From contig NZ_AP021879.1 of assembly GCF_009689005.1 (NCBI RefSeq), positions 4,340,001 to 4,404,000 on the forward strand: a stretch of DNA of 64,000 nt, read 5' to 3'. Both the position numbers and the translations under genes were made by a program. The stretch is from Desulfosarcina ovata subsp. ovata. Lineage in GTDB: Bacteria; Desulfobacterota; Desulfobacteria; Desulfobacterales; Desulfosarcinaceae. This document shows, one piece after another, positions 17,315 to 24,674 of this stretch; the first letter of the stretch is position 1; each line of letters starts with the position of its first letter. The notes below the pieces were generated by a model. That model worked only from the letters and a program-made list of their open reading frames with translations, ran no database searches and had not been told where the DNA came from.

Positions 17315-18781
17315 TCACCGGGTCCGGTTGGCCTTCAACACGGCCAGGCGCTCCTCGGCCACGGCCAGGCGACCATCGTTCGGGCAGTTTCGTTTTAGCC
17401 ATGAAATGTAGACATGAATGCCGGCAATGTAGGCATCGGTTTCGTACACGCCGAGTTTATCGACATTGTTTGGCGGAAACATGTCCGGATCCATATTGCA
17501 TTGACGAACGTGCCTTCTTTCGTGGGCGTACACGGCTTTATAAATCACATCGGGAAGGCAGCGTTCTTTCAGGCTTTCTTTCGCTTCCTTGGCTCCCAAG
17601 ACACAACATTTTTCCCCTTTTTTGGCGGCCTCCTTGCACTCGGCGGTTTTGTCGTTTTCGGCGCACTTATGGGCGGACATATGAATGCTGGTATCGGCGA
17701 TCGGATCGGGGCCGTTGCTTTGATAGGTCTGCCATGCCTGTTGACCAACCAGCCGTTTATAGGTGGACACATCTCCGGCGGCCCTGCCACGCAAGGTGGG
17801 GTCGTTGTAGGCCTCCGCCATGGCCAGATCCTCGTACAGAGAGTTGAAGACATCGTTGCAATAATTCTTCATTTGCAATGTATATTTTGCCACCATGAGA
17901 CGGTCCCAGTCACCCGGCTTTTCCGCCTTCTCCTCGACCAGGGTGAATTTGCCCTTGATTCTCTCCTGCCCGTCGGAAAATTTGATGTGTTTGTGCAAAA
18001 CAAACTTCCTGGAAACGGGATGGACCTGGAAGCGGCATATTTTATTGTCTTCACCACCCGATTCACTGGATCGCGGCTCCTGGGCGAAAGGAACGGTTGT
18101 CATCAATCGTTTTGATGATTTGCGCTTGCCGCTGCAAACATCTGTTTGCAGGGATTCGGCCTCGGATGTGTAGTTCACGAACAGTTCAACGGCCGCATCG
18201 AGCCAGTACCCGCCTTGGTAGGGTGCCGGCGTCAGTCCGACCCTGGCCCCTTTCGGTTTCATGTCGTAGTTTGTCTCGTCGAACCACTTTATTGTTTGCC
18301 CATTCTTGCCTTTCTCCCTTTGGGGGCACAGCTCGCCGCTGCCGCTTTCCTCTTCTGAAACTTCATTGCCTGGAGAGACCGGCACCGCCTCCGACCTTCC
18401 GTCCGCAGTTTCCTTGTTACACATCGTCTTGTAATAGGCATCGATACGGCCACGGTCCCATGTCTCCTTCCAGGCCCGTTGCACATTCGACACATAGAAG
18501 CGGCCGCACCCGCAAAACCGGATGGTTGCACTGGCTTGTATGGTTTGCCTGTCAACAACTTCCTGTTGGTGCCCCAACTGCGTGTCATCAATATGTTTAC
18601 TCTTGCTGTCCTTCTGGGTGAAAGTAATCTCTCCTTCCCAGACCTGTCCCATGCCCGAAGGCAGGTTGAGCTGCTTTAAAAGCTCCGCGGCCGGAATAAT
18701 CTGCTGCTGGGCCTGGATGCCGGATGGAAGCCAAATCATGCTCATCAGAAAAACAAACAAGGTTCTCAGAAAAATATGCAT
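17315..18781 (-). CDS. Exported protein with HExxH metallopeptidase-like motif
   Basis: 488 aa with a signal peptide (1-24, ending IQAQQQ). The body has many cysteines (RFCGCGRF, CKEAAKKGEKCC, RCLPDV). Near the C-terminus, VYAHERRHVRQC (His420-Glu421-x-x-His424) is followed 23 residues on by Glu447 in YETDAYIAGIHVY. This is the spacing of a gluzincin-type zinc site (HExxH plus downstream Glu). No family was recognised over the first 400 residues, so the catalytic function is an inference from the motif. It lies inside the envelope cluster, 31 nt after the DUF4412 gene. Confidence 0.6.
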   Translation of the reverse strand: MHIFLRTLFVFLMSMIWLPSGIQAQQQIIPAAELLKQLNLPSGMGQVWEGEITFTQKDSKSKHIDDTQLGHQQEVVDRQTIQASATIRFCGCGRFYVSNVQRAWKETWDRGRIDAYYKTMCNKETADGRSEAVPVSPGNEVSEEESGSGELCPQREKGKNGQTIKWFDETNYDMKPKGARVGLTPAPYQGGYWLDAAVELFVNYTSEAESLQTDVCSGKRKSSKRLMTTVPFAQEPRSSESGGEDNKICRFQVHPVSRKFVLHKHIKFSDGQERIKGKFTLVEEKAEKPGDWDRLMVAKYTLQMKNYCNDVFNSLYEDLAMAEAYNDPTLRGRAAGDVSTYKRLVGQQAWQTYQSNGPDPIADTSIHMSAHKCAENDKTAECKEAAKKGEKCCVLGAKEAKESLKERCLPDVIYKAVYAHERRHVRQCNMDPDMFPPNNVDKLGVYETDAYIAGIHVYISWLKRNCPNDGRLAVAEERLAVLKANRTR

Positions 18782-18811
18782 CGGTTTAACACTCCGTAAC
18801 CATGGGGATAT

Positions 18812-20041
18812 TCATCTAACCTGTTCCAGGTAAAACCGCACCGCCCCTTTTTTGACATGAACCTCGCCCGAAGCGATGTTCTGATCGGGGGTGAACCGCC
18901 ATTGTCGGGACTGCCCGTTTTTTAAATCGAAATCCTCTTTCAGGGCGGGCGCGCTGTCCTTGTCTTTGAAAAAAGCTACGGTCAGTTTGCTTCCGGGAAG
19001 ATCCTGGCTGTCACCGACGAGTCGGCAGACAGCGGTCCTTCGGCGTTTTACCCGGAATTCGGTTTTGCCGGGTTCCCGTACATACTTTTCCCGGCGTTGG
19101 TTTTTTACCCCGGGAATCGTTTCCTGGTTGACGGTTACAGAAACGGCGCCTTGGGTCACTGCCACCACGATCTCGTCAGGGCTTGGCCGAGTGGCGACAC
19201 GACTGGACGAAGGGGTGAAATTAACCTCTTCACGATCCCAACGTTTGGCAAAACGAATGGAAGGATTTCTCAGAACTTTTTTTGCAATCGATGTTTTATT
19301 GTTCAGGGCATCGATCGTAAGATGGGACGCTCCCTGGTGGACATTTTTCAAATACAGCATGATGTCTTTTTGTGGATCCACCTTGATGGTCAACACGCCG
19401 CCGGCTCCCAAGCGCCGGCCAATGGGCGCGTTGTGGGTTTCCTTGCCGGTAATGACCGCTTTCTTCTCCTTTTTCTTTTTCGCCGGCTGGGGCTTCGATT
19501 GTTCCTGTTTGACAAAACCTTCCGGAACCGCAAACAAGGCCTTGTTCAAGGACGATTTTTTTATTTCTCGCAGTTCGGTTGCGTAGCCGTTGGCACGATT
19601 CAACAACTTGACGGGAAAGTTGAATTCGAGGGAAATCCAGCCGGTCATCACGACCTTCCCGTCCATTTCGATCGCCTGTTTCGCGCATTCGATGCCGTTG
19701 ACGGTTTCCTGCCCCAACGACTTGGAGCCATGATCCGCCACCATTTTTTGGTAGGCTTCAAATGGATTCGACATCAGGCTCCTGAAGCTGGTGCTGGGAA
19801 ACTCCTGATAAATTTTCCCGGAAGGATCGATCACGCGGGTTTTGTTCTCAACGCGGTCCACCAGGATAATCAGCGGCTTTCCGTCTTCTTTGAGATTCAT
19901 CCGGTAACATCGATCCGACAAAAAAAACTTGCCGGTTTCGGTTTTACCGTCCCTTGTCATGACCAGGTCCGCGAAAAAGGAAGCCGCCAGGGCCGGCATG
20001 GACGAAAAAAGGAAAACCAATAGATAGACAAATGTGCGCAT
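18812..20041 (-). CDS. Exported DUF4412-like protein
   Basis: About 409 aa from ATG 20041 (AAGGAG 10 nt upstream); a longer frame would start inside the previous gene. A signal peptide (1-19, PALAAS) is followed by a DUF4412-like domain: ADLVMTRDGKTETGKFFLSDRCYRM, LVDRVENKTRVIDPSGKIYQEF and QETVNGIECAKQ. A lysine-rich linker (PAKKKKEKK) leads to a C-terminal region with PIGRRLGAGGVLTIKVDP and GDSQDLPGSKL. Both domains recur in the protein encoded at 22175-24235, so the two genes are paralogues, this one lacking the ankyrin part. Probably a periplasmic or outer-membrane-associated protein; function unknown. Confidence 0.7.
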   Translation of the reverse strand: MRTFVYLLVFLFSSMPALAASFFADLVMTRDGKTETGKFFLSDRCYRMNLKEDGKPLIILVDRVENKTRVIDPSGKIYQEFPSTSFRSLMSNPFEAYQKMVADHGSKSLGQETVNGIECAKQAIEMDGKVVMTGWISLEFNFPVKLLNRANGYATELREIKKSSLNKALFAVPEGFVKQEQSKPQPAKKKKEKKAVITGKETHNAPIGRRLGAGGVLTIKVDPQKDIMLYLKNVHQGASHLTIDALNNKTSIAKKVLRNPSIRFAKRWDREEVNFTPSSSRVATRPSPDEIVVAVTQGAVSVTVNQETIPGVKNQRREKYVREPGKTEFRVKRRRTAVCRLVGDSQDLPGSKLTVAFFKDKDSAPALKEDFDLKNGQSRQWRFTPDQNIASGEVHVKKGAVRFYLEQVR

Positions 20042-20043
20042 TT

Positions 20044-20595
20044 TCAATTTCTCCTTAATTTGGCTTTCACACATAAAACGCCTACGATGAAAAAAACGGC
20101 GCCAGCCAATAAAAGAACTATCGAACGCCAGGTGGTGCCGGATTCGAGGACGCCGTATGGCGGGTCCTGGGGATTGTAGTAGACTGTCACCGTTTTACCG
20201 ACCGGATATTTATTCACAATCTTTTGGGCCCATTTCATGCTGCCTCCGGACTCGCCCACGCCAAATGCGATCCGAGTGCTGGAATATTTTCTCCCTTCGA
20301 CCTGATAGTGGTAGCCCACTTTTGGATAATAGGTTGTCTTGGTCCGATGGTTCGAATCTCTGGTCGTCCGTTTGCCAACACTGGATGCGCTGATGGTTCC
20401 CTGGGCGGTGGGCCAGCTGCCGCTCTCCCGGGAGCCTTTGATTTCGAAGCCGCCCCAAGCCATCATAACAACGCCGGCCACGAACATCCCCAGAATCAGA
20501 AAAATCATCCCCCGGTCTGCCTTGCCACTGACGCCGGATAAATGGACAAACCTGCTTTTGGACTTATTTGTCTGAAGGGCTTTGGGGCTGTTCAT
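20044..20595 (-). CDS. DUF3592 membrane protein
   Basis: About 183 aa. Start 20595 is chosen because GGGTGG lies 8 nt upstream; an ATG two codons earlier is too close. A polar N-terminus is followed by TM1 (MIFLILGMFVAGVVMMAWGG). The extracytoplasmic DUF3592 domain has SWPTAQGTISASSVGK, YYPKVGYHYQVEGRKY and YPVGKTVTVYYNPQDPP. A final TM helix follows (IVLLLAGAVFFIVGVLCV). It closely resembles the C-terminal domain of the protein at 13749-15602 in the same cluster. Only 2 nt separate its stop from the next gene's ATG. Confidence 0.8.
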   Translation of the reverse strand: MNSPKALQTNKSKSRFVHLSGVSGKADRGMIFLILGMFVAGVVMMAWGGFEIKGSRESGSWPTAQGTISASSVGKRTTRDSNHRTKTTYYPKVGYHYQVEGRKYSSTRIAFGVGESGGSMKWAQKIVNKYPVGKTVTVYYNPQDPPYGVLESGTTWRSIVLLLAGAVFFIVGVLCVKAKLRRN

Positions 20596-20661
20596 TCTCA
20601 TTCCACCCTTTCTTTGTTGCTTGAATTTAAATAACTATCGTTCCTTTACCGACACTGTGGT

Positions 20662-22137
20662 TTATTGGTTTATGGGAAAGGCCGCGGTAACGGTCTCGCT
20701 CTTTCCCGCGCTTATCGTAACCGCCTCGAATTCGTGAACCTGTTTCGTGTCTTCGATGTTGATGACTTGCACCGTATACGCCCCCTCCGGCAAGGTGACG
20801 ACACGGGTGCCTTGTTTGGGCCAGGTGCTCCAAATCTTGATAACCTCTTTGCCTGCCGCGTCCACGATTTTAATCGGAGTCGCAAAAGGTTTCCCATCGA
20901 GGGTCACGACAACGGTCAGTTCTCCGGCTGAAAATTCGACGGTTTTTTCGACTGTTCCGCCTGGCATAACTTCCACGTCGTCCAGAAAAACGCGTGGTTT
21001 GCCGGCAATTTCATGGGCTCTCACTTCGATGCGATAGAAGCCTGGTAGCATTCGTCTTTTAAGATCGCCGGTGGTGTGGTTGGTCATCATGCTGAAAAAG
21101 TGCTTTTTTTCTCCTTGGCGATAAAAAAAGACACTGCACTCAAAAGGCTTGCCGTTGAGAAAAGATGCAAGCGCGATGGTGCCGTCCGAAAAGTCCGCTT
21201 TACGTTCCACCGTCTCGCCGGCCACGATGACAATATCTTTAAAACGCACCGCCGAGGCCTGGCCGCCGCTGACACCCGTGTTGTTGAGTTCGGCTTGGTA
21301 CGTGCCGGGAGCCAGCCGGATCTCCACCGTTCCGGTTTTCCCGGATGTACTGGCTGGCGACCATCTTTTGCCGCTTTCCTGGTGGGTCAGGGTGACAAGC
21401 GTAAAAAATGGTTTGCCGTTTTTTTCCGCGGAAACCTTGAAAATCCCATAGGGCGGGGTGGACTTTTCCACGACCTCCCTGGCGGCCGCCAGAAATTCCC
21501 CGGCATTGCCGGCGGTATAGTAGTTCCCGCCCCCGGCATTGGCCATGCATTCCAACTGCTCCCGCTCCTCCTCGGTGACATCGAAGCCGATGACGTGCAT
21601 GACGAATTTGATGCCCGCATCTTTGAGTTCACGGACCAGCCCGCAGGGATCCGGATCGCAGGTCTCCTTGCCGTCGGAAACCAGAACAATGGTCGTTTCG
21701 TTCTCGAGATGTTTGATACGCTCGGCCGTCAGGCGCACCGACCGGCTGATGGGGGTTTTCCCCTTGGGGTTCAAGGCCTGGATTTTGGCGGTCATCTTCT
21801 CTTTGTCCAGCCGTTCCAGGGGAATCAATTCCTCGACATCGTCGCAGTCGCCCTTGCGGCGGTGCCCGTAAGCCACCAGGCCAACCGTGCTCTCATCCGG
21901 CAATTCCTGCACCAGGCCGGTGAGGACTTCCTTGGCGATGGCAATTTTGGCCTGGCCCTCCACCTGGCCCCACATGGAGCCCGAAGCGTCCAGGATGAAA
22001 AGGATGTTTCCGGCCGTTTCGGCGGCAGCCGTGTTTTCGGAAAGGGATTTTTCCACTGATAGTACTGCTGGTGTGAGAGAAAACAGCAACGCGAACATTG
22101 CCGCGAGCCCGATCAGGATTTTCTTAAGCGTCAACAT
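20662..22137 (-). CDS. Exported von Willebrand factor A domain protein
   Basis: 491 aa with an N-terminal signal/anchor (1-27). The vWA domain (about 42-235) has a complete MIDAS: DASGSM (Asp50, Ser52, Ser54), Thr128 in KGKTPISRS and Asp155 in VSDGKETCD. The C-terminal half contains three successive beta-type modules, each opening with a similar NGKPF/DGKPF turn (EKNGKPFFT, FLNGKPFEC, TLDGKPFAT), resembling PEGA or carboxypeptidase-regulatory-like domains. Metal-dependent protein binding in the periplasm is likely. GGAG lies 6 nt before the ATG. The gene sits 37 nt downstream of the DUF4412-ankyrin gene. Confidence 0.85.
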   Translation of the reverse strand: MLTLKKILIGLAAMFALLFSLTPAVLSVEKSLSENTAAAETAGNILFILDASGSMWGQVEGQAKIAIAKEVLTGLVQELPDESTVGLVAYGHRRKGDCDDVEELIPLERLDKEKMTAKIQALNPKGKTPISRSVRLTAERIKHLENETTIVLVSDGKETCDPDPCGLVRELKDAGIKFVMHVIGFDVTEEEREQLECMANAGGGNYYTAGNAGEFLAAAREVVEKSTPPYGIFKVSAEKNGKPFFTLVTLTHQESGKRWSPASTSGKTGTVEIRLAPGTYQAELNNTGVSGGQASAVRFKDIVIVAGETVERKADFSDGTIALASFLNGKPFECSVFFYRQGEKKHFFSMMTNHTTGDLKRRMLPGFYRIEVRAHEIAGKPRVFLDDVEVMPGGTVEKTVEFSAGELTVVVTLDGKPFATPIKIVDAAGKEVIKIWSTWPKQGTRVVTLPEGAYTVQVINIEDTKQVHEFEAVTISAGKSETVTAAFPINQ

Positions 22138-22174
22138 ATCGATCTCCGTGGTATGGGTTCCCAGTTGTCGGTCT

Positions 22175-24235
22175 TCAAGGTGCGCCTAAAGATACCAGCC
22201 GTTCGATGATGGCTTGGCGGTTTTGCTGTTCATAGGCTTTTTCGCCCCGCCGCGGGGTCCTGGCCCAATCCAGGGCGGTTTGGCCGCTGCCATCCCGGGC
22301 GTCGATGTCGGCACCATGGTCCAGGTAGAATTCCAGCGGCTCGAGCCACGCCTTTTTGGCGGCGTGCATCAAAAGTGTTGTGCCGCTTTTGCTGATGGGC
22401 TTGTTGATATCCGCCCCTTTGGAAAAAAGCATGCCGAGGGTTTCCCGGACACCGGGTTGGAAAACGCCGTTCTTGGTTTTAAAGGCCAATTTCCAGACGT
22501 TGGTTTCGTCGTTGACCGGGGCGCCCGCTTCCACCAGCACGGCAATCACCGCCTGCCAGTGCTTGCGGTTGCTTTGGGCCTGGGAAAGGGCATCATTGTC
22601 GGAGCGGTCCCGGTAGGCCAGATCGCCGCCCCGGGTGATGATCATTTTGACCATATCGGCCGTACTCAGGTTGGCCGCGCTTTGCAGCAGGGGAGCGCCG
22701 TAAACCAGGGCATTGGGGTCCATCCCATTGTCGATCCGTTCCCGGACGGCGGCGACATCGCCGTTGTTCAGGGCGCGGATAATGATTTTTGCCGTGGCTT
22801 TGTCGAGGGCGGCCGCTTTGGAACCCGGCTGGATGGTTGACGTGCGGCCGACGGAAGCACTTGACGGGGTGCGGACGATCTTCGGTGTGGACTCGGGTTT
22901 GGCCGTTGCCGGCGCATTTTCCGTTCGTGTCTTGGCGGGGGCCGCGGCGGGCTGTTCGGCACGATAGACGATCCCGTCGTTTTCCCCCTTAACACCGATA
23001 TCGCAGGCCCGGACCTGCTGCTCCGGCGCAAAATGAAAGACTTCACTATCGCCGTTGGCGAGGCGGCATTCTTGTTGGATGGTCTTGTCCTGCTTGCCGC
23101 GCTGGAAGCATTTCAGGACCACCCGGGATTCGGGCGCATCCTGGCTGTCGCCGGTCACCGTGATGATCGCCGGCCGGGCGGGATCGAGGTCGATCTGGGT
23201 GGCACCCAGGATGCTCAGGTGGAGATAGCCTTCCTGGATTTTCCTGTCCCTGCTGAACGCAAACGGATCGGCTTCGTTGGTAACGGCGGCATAAACGAGC
23301 CCCTCCTCGACGTGAACCATCACCTGGGCGCTCTTTTTGGATTTTTTGATTTCGAATCGTTTTTTTTGCCATTTTTTTGTCAACGCCACCGGTTGGGGAG
23401 GCGTGGCATCCAGAGCCCCGTTTTGGGGAATGATGCGGTAGCGACAGCTTGAGCGATCGGTAAGGTTTTTCAGAACGATGGCGACGGGCCGATGGGGATC
23501 CACGGCCACCTGGATTTCTCCCCCCTGGCCGATACGGCGACCCCAGGGAGCGGACCCTTTAACGGTCTGGGTAATGGCCGGCTTGTCCTTCCTGACCTGG
23601 CTCGAATGCACTTCCTTGGCGTATCCCGCGGGGATCGCAAATACTGCTGAATCAATGGGTGCGACTTTAATGTTGCTGAGTTCCAGGGTGACATCCCGGA
23701 TATTGGTTTTGACCTTGACGGCGCCGTCCTTGCGGCCGCTGACGATATGGGCTTTGACCGGAAAAGCGTCCAGATCCCTGGCGAACCATACATCGGCCAG
23801 CTTGACGTCCTGGTCGTAAAACCCATCGTGATCGCAGGCATACCCGGCAACCGTTTCCGCGTTGATCCGTCGTCGGGTAACATTTTCCTGCAGGTAGGTA
23901 ATGGCTTGAAAAGGGTCGAGCATGTAAGCGCGCAAGGAGAAGCTTTTAAATGTGTCATAGGTGCGGGTATTGGGGTTGAGCAGCAGGGTCACGCCCTTGA
24001 CGCGATTCGTGACCACGACGGGACCTTTTTCGACGTCGTCGCCCGCAACGGTGAGGTCCATCCGGTAGCGGCCGTCGCTTGCATAAACTTTGCCCGTTAC
24101 GTCGCTGTTGAACATCCGTGCCGAAATGTCGGCGGTAAAATCATTTCCCCAGGCGGCGTGCCCGGCCAGCAACATCCCTAAAAAAAGGAGAAAAAAAACC
24201 CAACCGATTCGTGCTGCAGGATTTGCTCGTATCAT
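22175..24235 (-). CDS. Exported DUF4412-like protein with C-terminal ankyrin repeats
   Basis: 686 aa. A signal peptide (1-30, AAWGN) precedes a DUF4412-like domain (about 32-210: GKVYASDGRYRMDL, GVTLLLNPNTRTYDTF). A middle region (about 225-430) is shared with the paralogue at 18812 (PWGRRIGQGGEIQVAVDP, TGDSQDAPESRV). A low-complexity Ala/Pro/Thr linker leads to four to five ankyrin repeats (about 480-686: IIRALNNGDVAAVRERIDNGMDPN, GTTLLMHAAKKAWLEPLEFYLDHGADIDARDGSGQTALDWA). Ankyrin repeats on an exported protein imply a periplasmic or surface partner. The start codon overlaps the stop of the 70-aa gene (TGATG), so translation is coupled. Confidence 0.82.
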   Translation of the reverse strand: MIRANPAARIGWVFFLLFLGMLLAGHAAWGNDFTADISARMFNSDVTGKVYASDGRYRMDLTVAGDDVEKGPVVVTNRVKGVTLLLNPNTRTYDTFKSFSLRAYMLDPFQAITYLQENVTRRRINAETVAGYACDHDGFYDQDVKLADVWFARDLDAFPVKAHIVSGRKDGAVKVKTNIRDVTLELSNIKVAPIDSAVFAIPAGYAKEVHSSQVRKDKPAITQTVKGSAPWGRRIGQGGEIQVAVDPHRPVAIVLKNLTDRSSCRYRIIPQNGALDATPPQPVALTKKWQKKRFEIKKSKKSAQVMVHVEEGLVYAAVTNEADPFAFSRDRKIQEGYLHLSILGATQIDLDPARPAIITVTGDSQDAPESRVVLKCFQRGKQDKTIQQECRLANGDSEVFHFAPEQQVRACDIGVKGENDGIVYRAEQPAAAPAKTRTENAPATAKPESTPKIVRTPSSASVGRTSTIQPGSKAAALDKATAKIIIRALNNGDVAAVRERIDNGMDPNALVYGAPLLQSAANLSTADMVKMIITRGGDLAYRDRSDNDALSQAQSNRKHWQAVIAVLVEAGAPVNDETNVWKLAFKTKNGVFQPGVRETLGMLFSKGADINKPISKSGTTLLMHAAKKAWLEPLEFYLDHGADIDARDGSGQTALDWARTPRRGEKAYEQQNRQAIIERLVSLGAP

Positions 24236-24447
24236 CAGCCCCCCTTCCTTGACTTCCGAGACTTTTTAGATTTGACCGTTCCCGGTGATTTCTTTCCATT
24301 CGGATCCGTTGCCGATATCGCTTGGCACAACCCGGCCAGGCTGTTGAACGGCCGGCGTTGACCGGTATTGATATTCTCGACCATGCCCACGACCTCTTCC
24401 GGCTCGTCCGGGCTGCGCCGATAAATGCGAATGAGAAAACTGTCCAT
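24235..24447 (-). CDS. Small basic protein, first gene of the envelope cluster
   Basis: 70 aa. Residues 1-45 (MDSFLIRIYRRSPDEPEEVV, GMVENINTGQRRPFNSLAGL) look like a compact beta-hairpin/helix domain. The C-terminal 25 residues are strongly basic (KSKKSRKSRKGG), typical of nucleic-acid or membrane-surface binding tails. It has no signal peptide, unlike its downstream neighbours. Its stop overlaps the next start (TGATG), supporting translation. No family name is assigned. As the first gene of the minus-strand operon, divergent from the BTAD regulator, it may be a regulatory or adaptor protein (inference). Confidence 0.55.
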   Translation of the reverse strand: MDSFLIRIYRRSPDEPEEVVGMVENINTGQRRPFNSLAGLCQAISATDPNGKKSPGTVKSKKSRKSRKGG

Positions 24448-24674
24448 TGATTTGAGGACTTGCTAAAAAGTGAAATTTGGCCGACCATAGAATCATATCC
24501 AGTAAGCGTTGGACACCTATCATGACCGATGTCACCGATAGGTCACCGATTGCATTGCCAGCGTTTTTTTTGAATGAAGGAACGAACCTGAGCGTTTGCG
24601 CTACCAAGGAGGGGTGGAGGAGACGGCAGGGACAAGGATCTTCTCGTTAAACCGAGTCAAGGAAGACAGGGATC
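24448..24674. promoter_or_regulatory. Divergent control region with 11-bp-spaced direct repeats
   Basis: TCACCGAT occurs at 24532-24539 and again at 24543-24550, exactly 11 bp apart. A close copy TGACCGAT is at 24523-24530 and a weaker one (ACACCTAT) at 24513-24520. SARP/BTAD-type regulators with OmpR-like winged helices are known to bind tandem heptamer repeats at 11-bp spacing. The adjacent gene at 24675 encodes such a regulator. A 7-bp inverted repeat, ACCTATC (24515-24521)/GATAGGT (24537-24543), overlaps. This is probably the operator for the envelope cluster and/or autoregulation. Confidence 0.5.
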
